This document shows, in pieces, positions 9,087 through 18,399 of a stretch of DNA of 62,038 nt. Below the pieces are notes generated by a model. That model made no database searches and was not told where the DNA came from. It saw only the letters and a list, made by a program, of their open reading frames with translations. Position 1 is the first letter of the stretch; every line of letters begins with the position of its first letter. The position numbers and the translations under genes were made by a program. Source of the stretch: Clostridia bacterium (GTDB lineage Bacteria; Bacillota; Clostridia; Christensenellales; Aristaeellaceae); NCBI GenBank assembly GCA_017397765.1, contig JAFQIB010000051.1, positions 1-62,038 on the forward strand, given 5' to 3'.

Positions 9087-10969
9087 CGAAGAACAAGCTT
9101 CAAAGAGCCGTTGCGATCGTGCTGGTCGCAGCCGCCCTTGTCCTGGCCGTGCTGGGCGCAGTGAATCTGCCCAAGCGTACCACGCAGACCGGTCAGGAAA
9201 TCATTGATGCGCTCCGCATCCGTACGCTGCTGAACGCAACGGGCGACGGCGTGGTGGAGAGCTATGTGAAGATTGCGCAGGATGAAGCCCGCGCCAAGGC
9301 CCGCGAAGACGCCAAGGCCACCGGCGCCAATGTGATGGCGACCATCCGCGACTATGTGGCGAAGGCGGAGGAAGAGACCCGCGCCAAGTATGCCAGCTCC
9401 CAGACGGACTATGACGCGCTGGATACCACCGCGCTGAAGGCTGCCATCAGCACCTATGCGGCGCAGCTGGCCGACTATCAGGCCGTTGCCCAGCAGGCTG
9501 AGCAGGCCTACATCGACGCGCACATCGCCGAGGCCGAGGCTGCCGCAGCGGCTGCCCGCCAGGCGAAGATCGACGCCGGCCAGGAGGTTGGCGAAGAAAA
9601 GCCTGTGACCGTCGATATGTCCGGCTTTGTGGCGACGGAGGAAATGAAGGCCGCCCAGCTTAAGGCTGATGAAGGCTTTGCAGCTGTGGGCGAAGCGCTC
9701 TGCGGCATCTATCCCGTGCTGGACGCCGCAGCCGTGAATACCCTCAAGGGAACCATCACCGACGTGGTCTACCAGCGCGGCGATGAGTTTACCGTCCAGT
9801 ATGACCGCTATATGGCTGCCGGCAGCGAAAAGGCGCTGGAGAACGGCACCGCCGCTTTCCTCATCCGCTATGCGGACGACCTGCTGTACGGCGCGCTGGC
9901 CCTGCTGGTGGCCGCGGCGACCGTGCTGTACTACGAGCTCCTGTGCAAGAAGCTGGGCATCCCGCGTATCATCATCGGCCTGTTCTTCATTCTGCTGTGC
10001 TTCATGACGCTGTGGTTTGATCTGGGCCTGTCCACGCTCCTGTCCAACTCTCTGGTCCGCATGGGCATGAACTCCATCATGGTGCTGGCAATGGTGCCCG
10101 GCATCCAGTGCGGCATCAGCCTGAACCTGGGTCTGCCCATCGGTCTGGTGGCCGGCCTGATCGGCGGTCTGGTGACCATCCAGCTGGGCGTGCCCGGCTG
10201 GCCGGGCTTCCTGCTGGCCATCGTCGTGGGCTGCGTGATCGCGGCTGTGGCGGGCTGGCTGTATGCCCAGCTCCTCAACCGCCTCAAGGGCGACGAGATG
10301 TCCGTGACGACCTACGTCGGCTTCTCCATCGTGTCCCTGATGTGCATTGCCTGGCTGGTGCTTCCCTTCACCAGCCTCAAGCTCCGCTGGCCCATGGGTA
10401 CGGGCCTGCGCAATACCATCGGCCTGGACAATACCAACTTCAAGCACATTCTGGATGACTTCCTGGCCTTCAAGGTCGGCAGCTTCACGGTGCCCACGGG
10501 CCTGCTGCTGTTCATGCTGCTGATGTGCTTCCTGGTGTGGCTGTTCACCCGCTCCAAGACGGGCGTGGCGATGTCCGCGGTTGGCAACAACCCCCGCTTT
10601 GCGGAAGCGACGGGCATCAATGTGGACAAGATGCGCGTGATCGGTACGGTGCTGAGCACGGTGCTGGGCGCCATCGGCATCCTGGTATACTCCCAGAGCT
10701 ACGGCTTCATGCAGCTGTACACCGCGCCCCGTCAGATGGGCTTCATTGCGGCCAGCGCCATCCTCATCGGCGGCGCTTCCACCTCCCGCTGCAAGATCAG
10801 CCATGTGCTGATCGGCACCTTCCTGTTCCAGGGCGTGCTGACGCTGGGTATGCCGGTGGCCAATGAACTGGTGCCCGGCTCCACCATCTCCGAGACGCTG
10901 CGTATCCTGATCTCCAACGGCATCATCCTGTATGCCCTGACCAAGTCCGGAGGTGAAGCACGTGCGTAA
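9083..10969 (+). CDS. ABC importer permease with a long extracytoplasmic Ala/Glu-rich insertion
   Basis: 628 residues, GTG start overlapping the ATPase stop (GTGA), ribosome site GGGAGGCGAT. After a first membrane helix (about 8-30) comes a roughly 220-residue hydrophilic stretch rich in Ala, Glu, Lys and Gln (for example AEEETRAKY, AEAEAAAAAARQAK), predicted helical or coiled coil. From about residue 275 a multi-helix BPD_transp_2 domain follows, with the conserved permease region GNNPRFAEATGINVDKM near the C-terminus. Related permeases usually have about 350 residues, so the insertion nearly doubles the protein. It presumably pairs with the second permease and may contact the DUF3798 binding protein outside the membrane. 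Confidence 0.85.
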   Translation: MTKNKLQRAVAIVLVAAALVLAVLGAVNLPKRTTQTGQEIIDALRIRTLLNATGDGVVESYVKIAQDEARAKAREDAKATGANVMATIRDYVAKAEEETRAKYASSQTDYDALDTTALKAAISTYAAQLADYQAVAQQAEQAYIDAHIAEAEAAAAAARQAKIDAGQEVGEEKPVTVDMSGFVATEEMKAAQLKADEGFAAVGEALCGIYPVLDAAAVNTLKGTITDVVYQRGDEFTVQYDRYMAAGSEKALENGTAAFLIRYADDLLYGALALLVAAATVLYYELLCKKLGIPRIIIGLFFILLCFMTLWFDLGLSTLLSNSLVRMGMNSIMVLAMVPGIQCGISLNLGLPIGLVAGLIGGLVTIQLGVPGWPGFLLAIVVGCVIAAVAGWLYAQLLNRLKGDEMSVTTYVGFSIVSLMCIAWLVLPFTSLKLRWPMGTGLRNTIGLDNTNFKHILDDFLAFKVGSFTVPTGLLLFMLLMCFLVWLFTRSKTGVAMSAVGNNPRFAEATGINVDKMRVIGTVLSTVLGAIGILVYSQSYGFMQLYTAPRQMGFIAASAILIGGASTSRCKISHVLIGTFLFQGVLTLGMPVANELVPGSTISETLRILISNGIILYALTKSGGEARA

Positions 10970-12209
10970 GTTTGACTGGCGCACTTTCCTGCGCAATAAT
11001 GCAGTGACGGTCATGTTCGTCCTGCTGTGTGCGGTCTGTCTGCTGTACAGCGGTCAGTCCGCGAGCTTCGTGATGTACGAGCTCTTTGGCCGCCTGAGCC
11101 GCAACGCTTTCATCGTGCTGGCGCTGATCATCCCCATCGTGGCCGGCATGGGCATCAACTTTGCTATCACCATCGGTGCCATGGCAGCGCAGATCGCGGT
11201 GCTGTGGGTCATCGAGTGGGGTGTGAGCGGACTGCCGGGCATGGCGCTGGCTGCGCTCCTGACGGTGCCGATCGCCGCCTTCTTCGGCTATCTGATCGGC
11301 AAGCTGCTCAATAAGATGAAGGGCCAGGAAATGATCGGCGGCCTGATCCTGGGCTACTTTGCCAACGGTCTGTATCAGCTGCTGTTCCTGTTCATCTTCG
11401 GCAACCTGATCCCCCTGAAGGCCCCGGGCCTGGTGATCAAGGGCTCCACGGGCGTTGCCAACACCATCGACCTGTCCACCGAGCGCGGCTTCAAGTACGC
11501 GCTGGACGGCCTGCTGCAGCTGCCCTTTGTTCAGGCGATGTACATCCTCTTCGCCGTGCTGGCGGTGGTGACCGTCGTGCTGCTGCTGCTGAAGAAGATG
11601 AAGCCCGTCAAGGGTGCAATCTATCTGATCGTGATGGCTGCCTGCGTCGGCCTGGTTCAGATCCCCGCCGTGGCGGATATCTTCTCCATGGTGAAGGTGC
11701 CCACGGTGACCTTCCTGGTGGTGGGCGTGCTGTGCCTGTTCAATACCGCGCTGCTCAGGACCCGTATCGGCCAGCAGTTCCGCGCGGTCGGACAGAACCG
11801 TACCGTGGCTAACGCCTCCGGCATCAATGTGGACAAGGTTCGCGTGATCGCCATCATGATCTCCACCGTTCTGGCGGGCTGGGGCCAGCTCATCTTCGTG
11901 CAGAACATGGGCTCCTTCCAGACCTACGGCGCGCATGAGCAGGTCGGTCTGTACGCCGGCGCGGCCATCCTGGTCGGTGGCGCGTCCATCCGCAAGGCCA
12001 CCAACGGCCAGGCGCTGCTGGGCTGCGTGCTGTTCCACCTGCTGTTCATCGTGGCGCCCGCTGCCGGCAAGAACCTGTTCGGCGATGCGGCCATCGGCGA
12101 ATACTTCCGCGTGTTCATCAGCTACGGCGTTATCGCGCTGGCCCTGGTGATGCATGCCTGGAGCGGCGTTCAGAAGAAGAAGAACGCCAAGGAAGCGCTG
12201 ACGACCTGA
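10962..12209 (+). CDS. Second ABC importer permease (BPD_transp_2)
   Basis: 415 residues. GTG at 10962 is chosen because GGAGGTG lies 6-7 nt before it; GTG at 10953 falls within that ribosome site. It overlaps the preceding gene by 8 nt. About ten hydrophobic segments and the motif GQNRTVANASGINVDKVR match the branched-chain/ribose-type permease family. The same motif in the upstream permease suggests a duplicated heterodimeric pair. It ends the operon just before a strong terminator. Confidence 0.9.
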   Translation: MRKFDWRTFLRNNAVTVMFVLLCAVCLLYSGQSASFVMYELFGRLSRNAFIVLALIIPIVAGMGINFAITIGAMAAQIAVLWVIEWGVSGLPGMALAALLTVPIAAFFGYLIGKLLNKMKGQEMIGGLILGYFANGLYQLLFLFIFGNLIPLKAPGLVIKGSTGVANTIDLSTERGFKYALDGLLQLPFVQAMYILFAVLAVVTVVLLLLKKMKPVKGAIYLIVMAACVGLVQIPAVADIFSMVKVPTVTFLVVGVLCLFNTALLRTRIGQQFRAVGQNRTVANASGINVDKVRVIAIMISTVLAGWGQLIFVQNMGSFQTYGAHEQVGLYAGAAILVGGASIRKATNGQALLGCVLFHLLFIVAPAAGKNLFGDAAIGEYFRVFISYGVIALALVMHAWSGVQKKKNAKEALTT

Positions 12210-12220
12210 TGATCTGTCAG

Positions 12221-12262
12221 CTGCCCCGTCTTTCCCAGCGCGGGAAGGGCGGGGCAGTTTGT
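12221..12262 (+). terminator. Terminator of the DUF3798 ABC operon
   Basis: CTGCCCCG and TTCCC (12221-12236) pair with GGGAA and CGGGGCAG (12242-12257) around a short internal bulge, followed by TTTGTT. It begins 12 nt after the operon's last stop codon. Confidence 0.85.
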
Positions 12263-12369
12263 TGCGGAGAAACACGCAAAAAGCAGGATTTTGCCATGTT
12301 GCGTAGAATACCTGAAGTGCCGATATGCCCGATGGGCCGTGAGATGTATATGATGGGAGTTGAAGCAGC

Positions 12370-13113
12370 GTGAAGCGTTTGCTTGCTATGCTATTGTGTC
12401 TGCTGCTGTTGGGCGGGAGCGCCTGCGCGCAGCGTCTGACGGATGATGAGCTGATCCAGTATTATGAAGAGTCGGTGTATGTGGGCGATTCGCTGGGCGA
12501 GATGCTCCGCTTCTACGTCAACGGCGTGGTGCGCAAGGCCCATCCGACCTATTTCCAGAGCCTGAAGTTCTTCACCGCCCACGGCTACAGGCTGGAAACC
12601 GCCGCCATGAGCTATCCCACCCATGATGACACGAACATCATGTACAAGGGCAACGCCATCGCTGTGGGAAATCTGATGAGCAAGCTGACGCCGCGCAACG
12701 TGTTCATACTCGCCGGCTTGAGGGACCGCATCGGCGATGATATCCCCACGGGCATGACTTACATCGAGTCCATCGTGAAGATGATCTCCGAGGCCTCCCC
12801 GGATACCCGGATTCATTTCATCTCTCTGACCCCCATCAGCGCCGAGGTGGAAAAGAAGGCGCCCGGACGGCAGGGCAAATGGGACGCCTATAATGCCGAG
12901 CTGGAGAAGAAGTGCGGGGAGCTGGGCGTGTTCTTTATCAACATCGCGCCTTCCCTCAAGGACGAGAACGGTTTTCTGGCGCCGAAGCTGGCCACCGAGG
13001 ACGGCTATCACCTCAACAATGACGGTAATGCCATCTGGGTGCAGCTGCTGCTGGATTTCGCCCAGACCCAATACGAAAACGGCTGCTGGACGCCTGCTGT
13101 GCAGGAACCCTGA
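12370..13113 (+). CDS. Exported SGNH/GDSL hydrolase of the surface acyl-transfer cassette
   Basis: 247 residues from a GTG start. An N-terminal signal peptide ends near SACA-QRL. Block I is VYVGDSLGEML (catalytic Ser near 42) and block V is DGYHLNNDG (Asp and His near 216-219), the standard SGNH catalytic set. It precedes DUF4358, MBOAT and DHHW genes in one cluster, so transfer or removal of acyl groups on an extracellular polymer is the likely role. The acceptor cannot be told from sequence. The ribosome site is weak (GGGAG about 9 nt upstream), and I could not assign a clear promoter in 12263-12369. Confidence 0.75.
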   Translation: MKRLLAMLLCLLLLGGSACAQRLTDDELIQYYEESVYVGDSLGEMLRFYVNGVVRKAHPTYFQSLKFFTAHGYRLETAAMSYPTHDDTNIMYKGNAIAVGNLMSKLTPRNVFILAGLRDRIGDDIPTGMTYIESIVKMISEASPDTRIHFISLTPISAEVEKKAPGRQGKWDAYNAELEKKCGELGVFFINIAPSLKDENGFLAPKLATEDGYHLNNDGNAIWVQLLLDFAQTQYENGCWTPAVQEP

Positions 13114-13145
13114 CGGCCGGGAGAGATGAAAGGAACAAAAGGACC

Positions 13146-13616
13146 ATGAAGAAGATCGCACTTGTTCTGCTGGCGCTGATGATGCTCTGCACGCTGTCCG
13201 GCTGCGGCAGCCAGGAGGAAAAGAAGGCTGCCTCCACGCTGGATATGCCCCTGAAGGAGCTGGTGAGTCTGCATGTGCCCGGCGCAGCGGACATGCTGGA
13301 GATGCCGCTGACGGACCTGGAGGACTACATGGGCATCGAGCCGGCCCAGTACACGGATGCGGTGTATCTGCAGGAGGGTACGCTCTCCGGCGGAGAGGCG
13401 CTGGTGCTCCGCGCGGTGAATGCCGAGGAGGCGGAGAGCATCAAGGCCTGCCTGGAGGGCTATCTGGCCCAGCGCTGCAAGGAGACGCAGAATTATCTGC
13501 CTGAAGCCTACAAGCTGCTCAAGGAATGCAGCGTGCAGCGTAAGAACAACACCGTGGCGCTGATCGTGACGGAGAAACCGGCGGATGTGACGGCGCTGGT
13601 GCTGGCGGGAGAGTAA
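13146..13616 (+). CDS. DUF4358-type lipoprotein
   Basis: 156 residues. A lipoprotein signal peptide ends in the lipobox LSGC, so it is probably anchored to the outer face of the membrane. The remainder (MLEMPLTDLEDYMGIEPAQY, followed by a DAVYLQEG strand) resembles DUF4358, a family of unknown function usually encoded beside MBOAT and DHHW genes. It lies 32 nt after the SGNH gene and 2 nt before the MBOAT gene, fitting one transcription unit. An accessory role in the acyl-transfer complex is inferred. Confidence 0.75.
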   Translation: MKKIALVLLALMMLCTLSGCGSQEEKKAASTLDMPLKELVSLHVPGAADMLEMPLTDLEDYMGIEPAQYTDAVYLQEGTLSGGEALVLRAVNAEEAESIKACLEGYLAQRCKETQNYLPEAYKLLKECSVQRKNNTVALIVTEKPADVTALVLAGE

Positions 13617-13618
13617 AT

Positions 13619-14968
13619 ATGGTCTTTTCCTCTTTCACATTTCTGCTTTTATTCATGCCCTGCGTGATCCTTATGTACCGGATCATGCCCCCCAAAGCGA
13701 GGATGCCGTTTCTGTTAGCGGCGTCCCTGCTTTTTTATGGCTGGGGAAATCCTGCCTGGCTGCTGCTGCTGGCCTTTTCCATGACGCTCAACTGGGGCGG
13801 CGCACAGCTGATGATGCGGGGCGGGCAGCGCAGCAAGGGATGGTTTGTGGTGCTGATCGTGCTGAATCTGCTGCCGCTGCTGATTTTCAAGTATGCCGGC
13901 TTCCTCCGGGATACCTGGAATGCACTGCTGCCCTGGAAGCTGACCTGGGCGGATCTGCCGCTGCCGGCGGGCATTTCCTTCTTCACCTTCCAGGCCATGT
14001 CCTACCTGTTTGACGTGTACCGCGGCGAGGCCCGGGTGCAGCGGAACTATGTGACCTTCGGCACCTATCTGGCCATGTTCCCGCAGCTGGTGGCGGGCCC
14101 CATCGTCCGCTACATCGACCTGGAGGAGCAGCTGATTGCGCATCCCAAGCCGGAGGCTGCCCAGATGCGGCAGGGCCTGCAGCGCTTTGCGGTGGGCCTG
14201 GGCAAAAAGGTGCTGCTGGCGGACGCCATGGGCCGGCTGTGGAGCCAGATGAACGCTGATTTCACCCAGGCGGGTGCACTGGGCGCATGGGTGGGCCTGC
14301 TGGCCTTCTCCTTCCAGATCTTTTTCGATTTCGCCGGCTATTCGGATATGGCGATCGGCCTGGGCCACATGATGGGCTTCACCATGCCGGAGAACTTTGA
14401 CCGGCCCTATCGTGCCCGCACGCTGACGGAATTCTGGCGGCGCTGGCATATGACGCTGACGGACTGGTTCAAGGCCTATGTGTACATTCCCCTGGGCGGC
14501 AGCCGTCGGGGCCGCATCCGCCGGGATATCAATGTGCTGGTGGTGTGGGCGCTGACGGGCCTTTGGCATGGCGCAGGGTGGAACTTTGTGCTGTGGGGGC
14601 TCTACTTCGCGGTGCTGCTGGTGCTGGAGAAGCGCTATCTGCTCAACAATCCCCGCTGGGAGCGGATTCCCGCGGCGCTGCGGCAGACCTTCACCTTCCT
14701 GCTGGTGATGGGCGGCTGGGCGCTGTTCTCCGGCTTCGGCCCGGAGCTGGGGGCTGCTATGCTGGGACAGTATGGCCTTGGCACTGCCGGGACGCTGACG
14801 GTTTGCGCGGCATTTCTGCCGCTGCTGCTGATCTGCTGCGGCATCAGCTTCCTGCCAACGCCCAAACGGTTCCCGCTCCGGCGCTTCGCTGCGCCGCTGC
14901 TGATCATCCTGTGCCTGGCGGCGCTGGCAGCGCAGGGCTATGCGCCCTTTGTGTACTTCCAGTTTTAA
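13619..14968 (+). CDS. MBOAT-family membrane O-acyltransferase (AlgI-like)
   Basis: 449 residues, about ten membrane helices. The start ATG is 2 nt after the preceding stop. Family landmarks are the opening MVFSSFTFLLLFMPCV, AGISFFTFQAMSY, the conserved FWRRWHMTLTDWFKAYVY segment, and the catalytic histidine in LTGLWHGAGWN near residue 318. AlgI/PatA-type MBOAT proteins pass acetyl groups across the membrane to an extracytoplasmic partner, here probably the DHHW or SGNH protein. The acceptor may be a cell-wall or exported polysaccharide. Confidence 0.9.
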   Translation: MVFSSFTFLLLFMPCVILMYRIMPPKARMPFLLAASLLFYGWGNPAWLLLLAFSMTLNWGGAQLMMRGGQRSKGWFVVLIVLNLLPLLIFKYAGFLRDTWNALLPWKLTWADLPLPAGISFFTFQAMSYLFDVYRGEARVQRNYVTFGTYLAMFPQLVAGPIVRYIDLEEQLIAHPKPEAAQMRQGLQRFAVGLGKKVLLADAMGRLWSQMNADFTQAGALGAWVGLLAFSFQIFFDFAGYSDMAIGLGHMMGFTMPENFDRPYRARTLTEFWRRWHMTLTDWFKAYVYIPLGGSRRGRIRRDINVLVVWALTGLWHGAGWNFVLWGLYFAVLLVLEKRYLLNNPRWERIPAALRQTFTFLLVMGGWALFSGFGPELGAAMLGQYGLGTAGTLTVCAAFLPLLLICCGISFLPTPKRFPLRRFAAPLLIILCLAALAAQGYAPFVYFQF

Positions 14969-14983
14969 GGGGGAGGAAAGCGT

Positions 14984-16096
14984 ATGAAAAAACAATCCTT
15001 CCGTCTCCCGGACGGACTGGCGGTTTATCTGGGCCTTTTCCTGCTGCTGGCGGCTGGCCTGTTTGCGGCATGCTGGCCGCAGGGTGACTTCATCGATGCG
15101 GAGCGGCGCTACCGTGCCTCTGCCCCCGCTGCGCCGTCGCTGACGAACTGGAAAAGCGACAAGGAGATCGAAAGCTACCTCTCTGACCGCATTCCCTTCC
15201 GGCGCGCGCTGGTGGGGCTGGATGCAGCGGTCAACGTGTACACCGGCCGCCGCACTCAGCTGGAGACCTGGCCTGTGCAGGGTGTATTCCTGGAAAGGCC
15301 GCTGACGGGAGACGCCGCTGCTCTCCGCCGCCGGCTGACCCAGCTGGATGAAGCTGCGCAGAAGGCGGACGCCCCGTGGCGGCTCATTGTGCCTACGGGC
15401 CACGGCTATCTGCGCCGGGCGGAGATGAATCCGCTGCTGCAGGCCCAGTACGAGGCGGAAGCGCCCCTGTACGCCGCGCTGGCGGAAACGCCGCAGTATA
15501 TCCCCCTGGGGGCGGCGTTCACGGCGGATAACGCGTATTATGCCACGGATCATCACTGGACGCTGCAGGGCGTATATACGGCCTACCAGGCCTACTGCAG
15601 CGCAGCGGGGCTTGAACCGCTGGCGCTGGAGGCGTTTGAGCTGGAGCGCTTCGAGGGCTTCCGCGGCACGACCTACAGCCGCTCCGGCTATCTCTTTGCC
15701 GGCGCGGAAACCATCATGACCGCCGAGCCTGCGGGAGACGTCCGCCTGACGGTCCTGGATGACGGCGCTGTCTATGACCAGCTGATCTTCCCTGACCGGG
15801 CAGCGACCTATGACGGCTATGCGGTCTACCTGGACGGCAACCACGGCCTGCTGGAGATCACCAATGCTGCTGCGCCCGAGGGAACCCTGCTGGTGTTCAA
15901 GGATTCCTTTGCCAACAGCTTGCTGCCGCTGCTCAGTGCGCATTACGGCCGGATCATCGCCATGGACGCCCGCTATTATGCCGGGAATTTCTCCGATGCG
16001 ATGGCTGCTGCGGGCGAAGTGGATCAGGTGCTGTATGTGTATTCGATGGACAGCCTGATGAACGATACCATGGTCGCCAGAAAGCTTAGCCGGTAA
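14984..16096 (+). CDS. DHHW-family extracytoplasmic protein (AlgX/AlgJ-like)
   Basis: 370 residues with one N-terminal membrane helix (about 9-27), so mostly outside the cell. It contains the defining motif YYATDHHWT near residue 187 and a later serine motif KDSFANSLLPLL, matching the SGNH-like AlgX/AlgJ fold. It lies 15 nt after the MBOAT gene behind GGGGGAGG, as usual for MBOAT-DHHW pairs that acetylate exopolymers. It is the last gene of the cassette and ends at a bidirectional terminator region. Confidence 0.85.
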   Translation: MKKQSFRLPDGLAVYLGLFLLLAAGLFAACWPQGDFIDAERRYRASAPAAPSLTNWKSDKEIESYLSDRIPFRRALVGLDAAVNVYTGRRTQLETWPVQGVFLERPLTGDAAALRRRLTQLDEAAQKADAPWRLIVPTGHGYLRRAEMNPLLQAQYEAEAPLYAALAETPQYIPLGAAFTADNAYYATDHHWTLQGVYTAYQAYCSAAGLEPLALEAFELERFEGFRGTTYSRSGYLFAGAETIMTAEPAGDVRLTVLDDGAVYDQLIFPDRAATYDGYAVYLDGNHGLLEITNAAAPEGTLLVFKDSFANSLLPLLSAHYGRIIAMDARYYAGNFSDAMAAAGEVDQVLYVYSMDSLMNDTMVARKLSR

Positions 16097-16124
16097 GCGC
16101 CTGTCTTTTTCCTCCGCAATTCAT

Positions 16125-16165
16125 AAGCCCTCTGCATGTGCGAGCTGCATGCAGAGGACTTATTG
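16125..16165 (+). terminator. Terminator of the MBOAT/DHHW cassette
   Basis: CCTCTGCATG (16129-16138) pairs with CATGCAGAGG (16148-16157), extended by AAG and CTT outside, followed by a weak T-containing tail (ATTGT). Confidence 0.7.
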
Positions 16166-16185
16166 TATGCTTTGCGCCGGAAGAT

Positions 16186-16220
16186 AAAGCTGCCTGCCGC
16201 AGGAAGAAACTGCGGCAGGC
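16186..16220 (-). terminator. Terminator of the CotH-like gene
   Basis: GCCTGCCGCAG (16192-16202) pairs perfectly with CTGCGGCAGGC (16210-16220). Read on the minus strand it is followed by AGCTTTATCTT, 22 nt after the stop of the CotH-like gene. Confidence 0.75.
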
Positions 16221-16242
16221 GACTGGATGCTTGCAGGAAGAA

Positions 16243-18231
16243 TTACTGCTTCTCCTTGGCGTTTTGCACGGTGAGCAGCTCCAGCACATGGCCGAAGTAC
16301 TTCTCCTTCTCAGCGCTGGTGACCTTGAGGATATTGCAGACCTCGTTGATGGTCTGCTTGGGCGCCATGCGCATGCCGTAGCGGAAGGCGTTGACGTTGC
16401 TGCGCCACTCGCCGATGGTCAGCTTGGTGTAGCGTTTCAGATGCCGGGGCAGCAGTACCTTCAGCGTCGCCTCCCACTGGTCAATAACGGGATCGACCAC
16501 GCTTTCGTACAGGAAGCTGTGTTCCATGACGTGGGCGAAGATGCTCAGGAAGCGCGCCCGCATCTCGGGCACCTTGAGGAGATTGTTGATCAGGCTGTAC
16601 TGGGAGGAAACGCGGGCGCCGGCGCGGGAGGAATCCAGCAGCATGTAGATGGCGCGGGGATCGGTCTTGCCGCCAGCCTCCACATCGTAGAGGATGTACT
16701 TCCACTTGCCGCCGGGCACCCGGTACATGCGGACGTTCTCCAGATCGTCATTGTGGAAGCCCAGCTGCAGGCTGACCCAGGTGAAGAAGTTGTCCACGTC
16801 CAGTCGATCGGTCACATAGGCCAGATTTTCCGGCACATTGAGGTCGTGGGTCTTGACAAATTCGCGCAGGGCCAGCCACTCGTCATTGTCGCCGTTCTGG
16901 ATGCGCTCGTCGTCGGCAGAGCCCTCCAGCACGTCGATCTGGTCGATGACAGCGCTGTCCGTCACGCCCTCCCACTGGGCCACGGAGTGCTTGTTGACCT
17001 TCTCGCGCAGATTGTACTGGCCGTAGTATTCGCCGTTGACGTAGACGATGATCGGCTTGGCGTCCTGATACATGATGCCCAGACCCTTGGCCAGGGAGGT
17101 CATGACGGCGTCCTTCATGCGGGCGCCCTGATGATCAGAACCGGTGGAACGCAGGATGAAGGCTTTGTAGGAGTCATAATCGCGGTTTTCAAAGGGGTTG
17201 TAGTAGAAACGGTTTTCGCCGCCGTAGGCGTCGCGGGCGTACACCGCCACGGACTTCTGTGGATAGCCGCGGGTGGAGGTGCCGGTGATGCGGAAGGAGA
17301 CGTTCTGGCTCAGCTGACGCTCGCCGTTTTCATCGAAGTACTCGAAGAAGGCGGGGTACTCCCAGTCGTACATGTAGTTGGACTGGGCGTTGTTGCCGAT
17401 GACGAAAACGCCGGTCTTGGGATCGCGCAGATACTTCATATCCGTGCTCAAAGTGGCGACGGCCACCGGCGCGGGATCATTGATGATATAGGTCGCACCG
17501 ATGCTGGGGGACATGGTCAGATCCTTCTGGACAGCGCGGACGCGCAGCGTGGTGGTCTTGCTGATGGTGATCGGGCCGGAATACAGCTTGGAGGATCGGG
17601 TGGGCTCGCTGCCGTCCAGGGTGTAGCGGAGATCGCCCTTGCCGCTGATGACGACCTTCAGGCTCTCGCCCTTGTTCAGGGTGTAGAAGCCGGCTTTGGT
17701 CTCGATCACCGGCTTTTCGGACTGACCGGCATAATTGGTCTTCGCGTTGGCGGCCTTGGGGGTCGCATCGTCAAAATAGCCCCACTTGCCGGAGGCGTTG
17801 CGGCCGTAGGAGGTGTTGCCGTACTGCTGGGGATACTTCAGCAGATCCAGCTGATTGCCCTTGGCGTCGGAGAGGACGATGTTTTCCCCTTCGTCCGAGA
17901 GCTTGAAGGGCGCATAATAGGTGCTGCGGCGGGGATAATGCTGCAGACCCTCAACGCCGGTGCAGTACACCAGCAGATAGGAGTTGCCCTGGATGACGGT
18001 ATCCTGGGGGAAGGTCCACTGCATGGGCTTCTTCTTGGAATCGCTCAGGCCATAGCCGGAGAGATTCACCGCCTTGCTGCCGCTGTTGTACAGCTCGATC
18101 CAGTCATAGCGTTCGCCGTCGGTGAATACGCCGTTGTTGGTCATGATTTCGTTGATGATGACCTCTGCGCCGGCCGGCAGGGCACACAGGCACATCAGGC
18201 AGATCAGCAGGGGAAGAAGGAGCTTTTTCAT
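16243..18231 (-). CDS. Exported lamin-tail / CotH-like kinase-fold protein
   Basis: 662 residues. A signal peptide (MKKLLLPLLICLMCLCALP, cleavage near AGA-EVI) is followed by a lamin-tail domain (VIINEIMTNNG ... WIELYNSG, about 22-150). Next is a chitobiase-type C-terminal module (YTLDGSEPTRSSKLYSGPI, about 195-245), then a CotH domain to about residue 600 with SDHQGARMKDAVM, YVNGEYYGQYNLREK and the acidic YDVEAG. CotH of Bacillus is a spore-coat protein kinase. Here the signal peptide and added modules point to an exported cell-surface protein found widely in Clostridia, whose substrate is unknown. A good ribosome site (AAAGGATAT) precedes the ATG. The gene is divergent from the FMN reductase gene. 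Confidence 0.85.
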   Translation of the reverse strand: MKKLLLPLLICLMCLCALPAGAEVIINEIMTNNGVFTDGERYDWIELYNSGSKAVNLSGYGLSDSKKKPMQWTFPQDTVIQGNSYLLVYCTGVEGLQHYPRRSTYYAPFKLSDEGENIVLSDAKGNQLDLLKYPQQYGNTSYGRNASGKWGYFDDATPKAANAKTNYAGQSEKPVIETKAGFYTLNKGESLKVVISGKGDLRYTLDGSEPTRSSKLYSGPITISKTTTLRVRAVQKDLTMSPSIGATYIINDPAPVAVATLSTDMKYLRDPKTGVFVIGNNAQSNYMYDWEYPAFFEYFDENGERQLSQNVSFRITGTSTRGYPQKSVAVYARDAYGGENRFYYNPFENRDYDSYKAFILRSTGSDHQGARMKDAVMTSLAKGLGIMYQDAKPIIVYVNGEYYGQYNLREKVNKHSVAQWEGVTDSAVIDQIDVLEGSADDERIQNGDNDEWLALREFVKTHDLNVPENLAYVTDRLDVDNFFTWVSLQLGFHNDDLENVRMYRVPGGKWKYILYDVEAGGKTDPRAIYMLLDSSRAGARVSSQYSLINNLLKVPEMRARFLSIFAHVMEHSFLYESVVDPVIDQWEATLKVLLPRHLKRYTKLTIGEWRSNVNAFRYGMRMAPKQTINEVCNILKVTSAEKEKYFGHVLELLTVQNAKEKQ

Positions 18232-18341
18232 CTGATGAATATCCTTTCACGAGAGCTTGCGCAGCGCTCTGCTGGAGGCTGAGTACTTGCAGAATGATTA
18301 TACCAAAATAGCGGGTGAATGGCAAGGAGAATCCTTGCCCA

Positions 18342-18371
18342 TTGACGGCGCGGCCTCCAATTGGATATAAT
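18342..18371 (+). promoter_or_regulatory. Promoter of the FMN reductase gene
   Basis: TTGACG (18342-18347) and a perfect TATAAT (18366-18371) are separated by 18 nt, giving a leader of about 22 nt with AGGAGGAAG before the ATG at 18400. Confidence 0.8.
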
Positions 18372-18399
18372 GGAGAAAATGCATGCAGGAGGAAGCAGT

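Noticed and set aside
16138..18282. 714-codon plus-strand frame opposite the CotH-like gene
   Set aside because: The minus-strand protein has a signal peptide and three recognisable domains, while the plus frame gives Val/Gly/Ala/Asp-rich sequence without family motifs.
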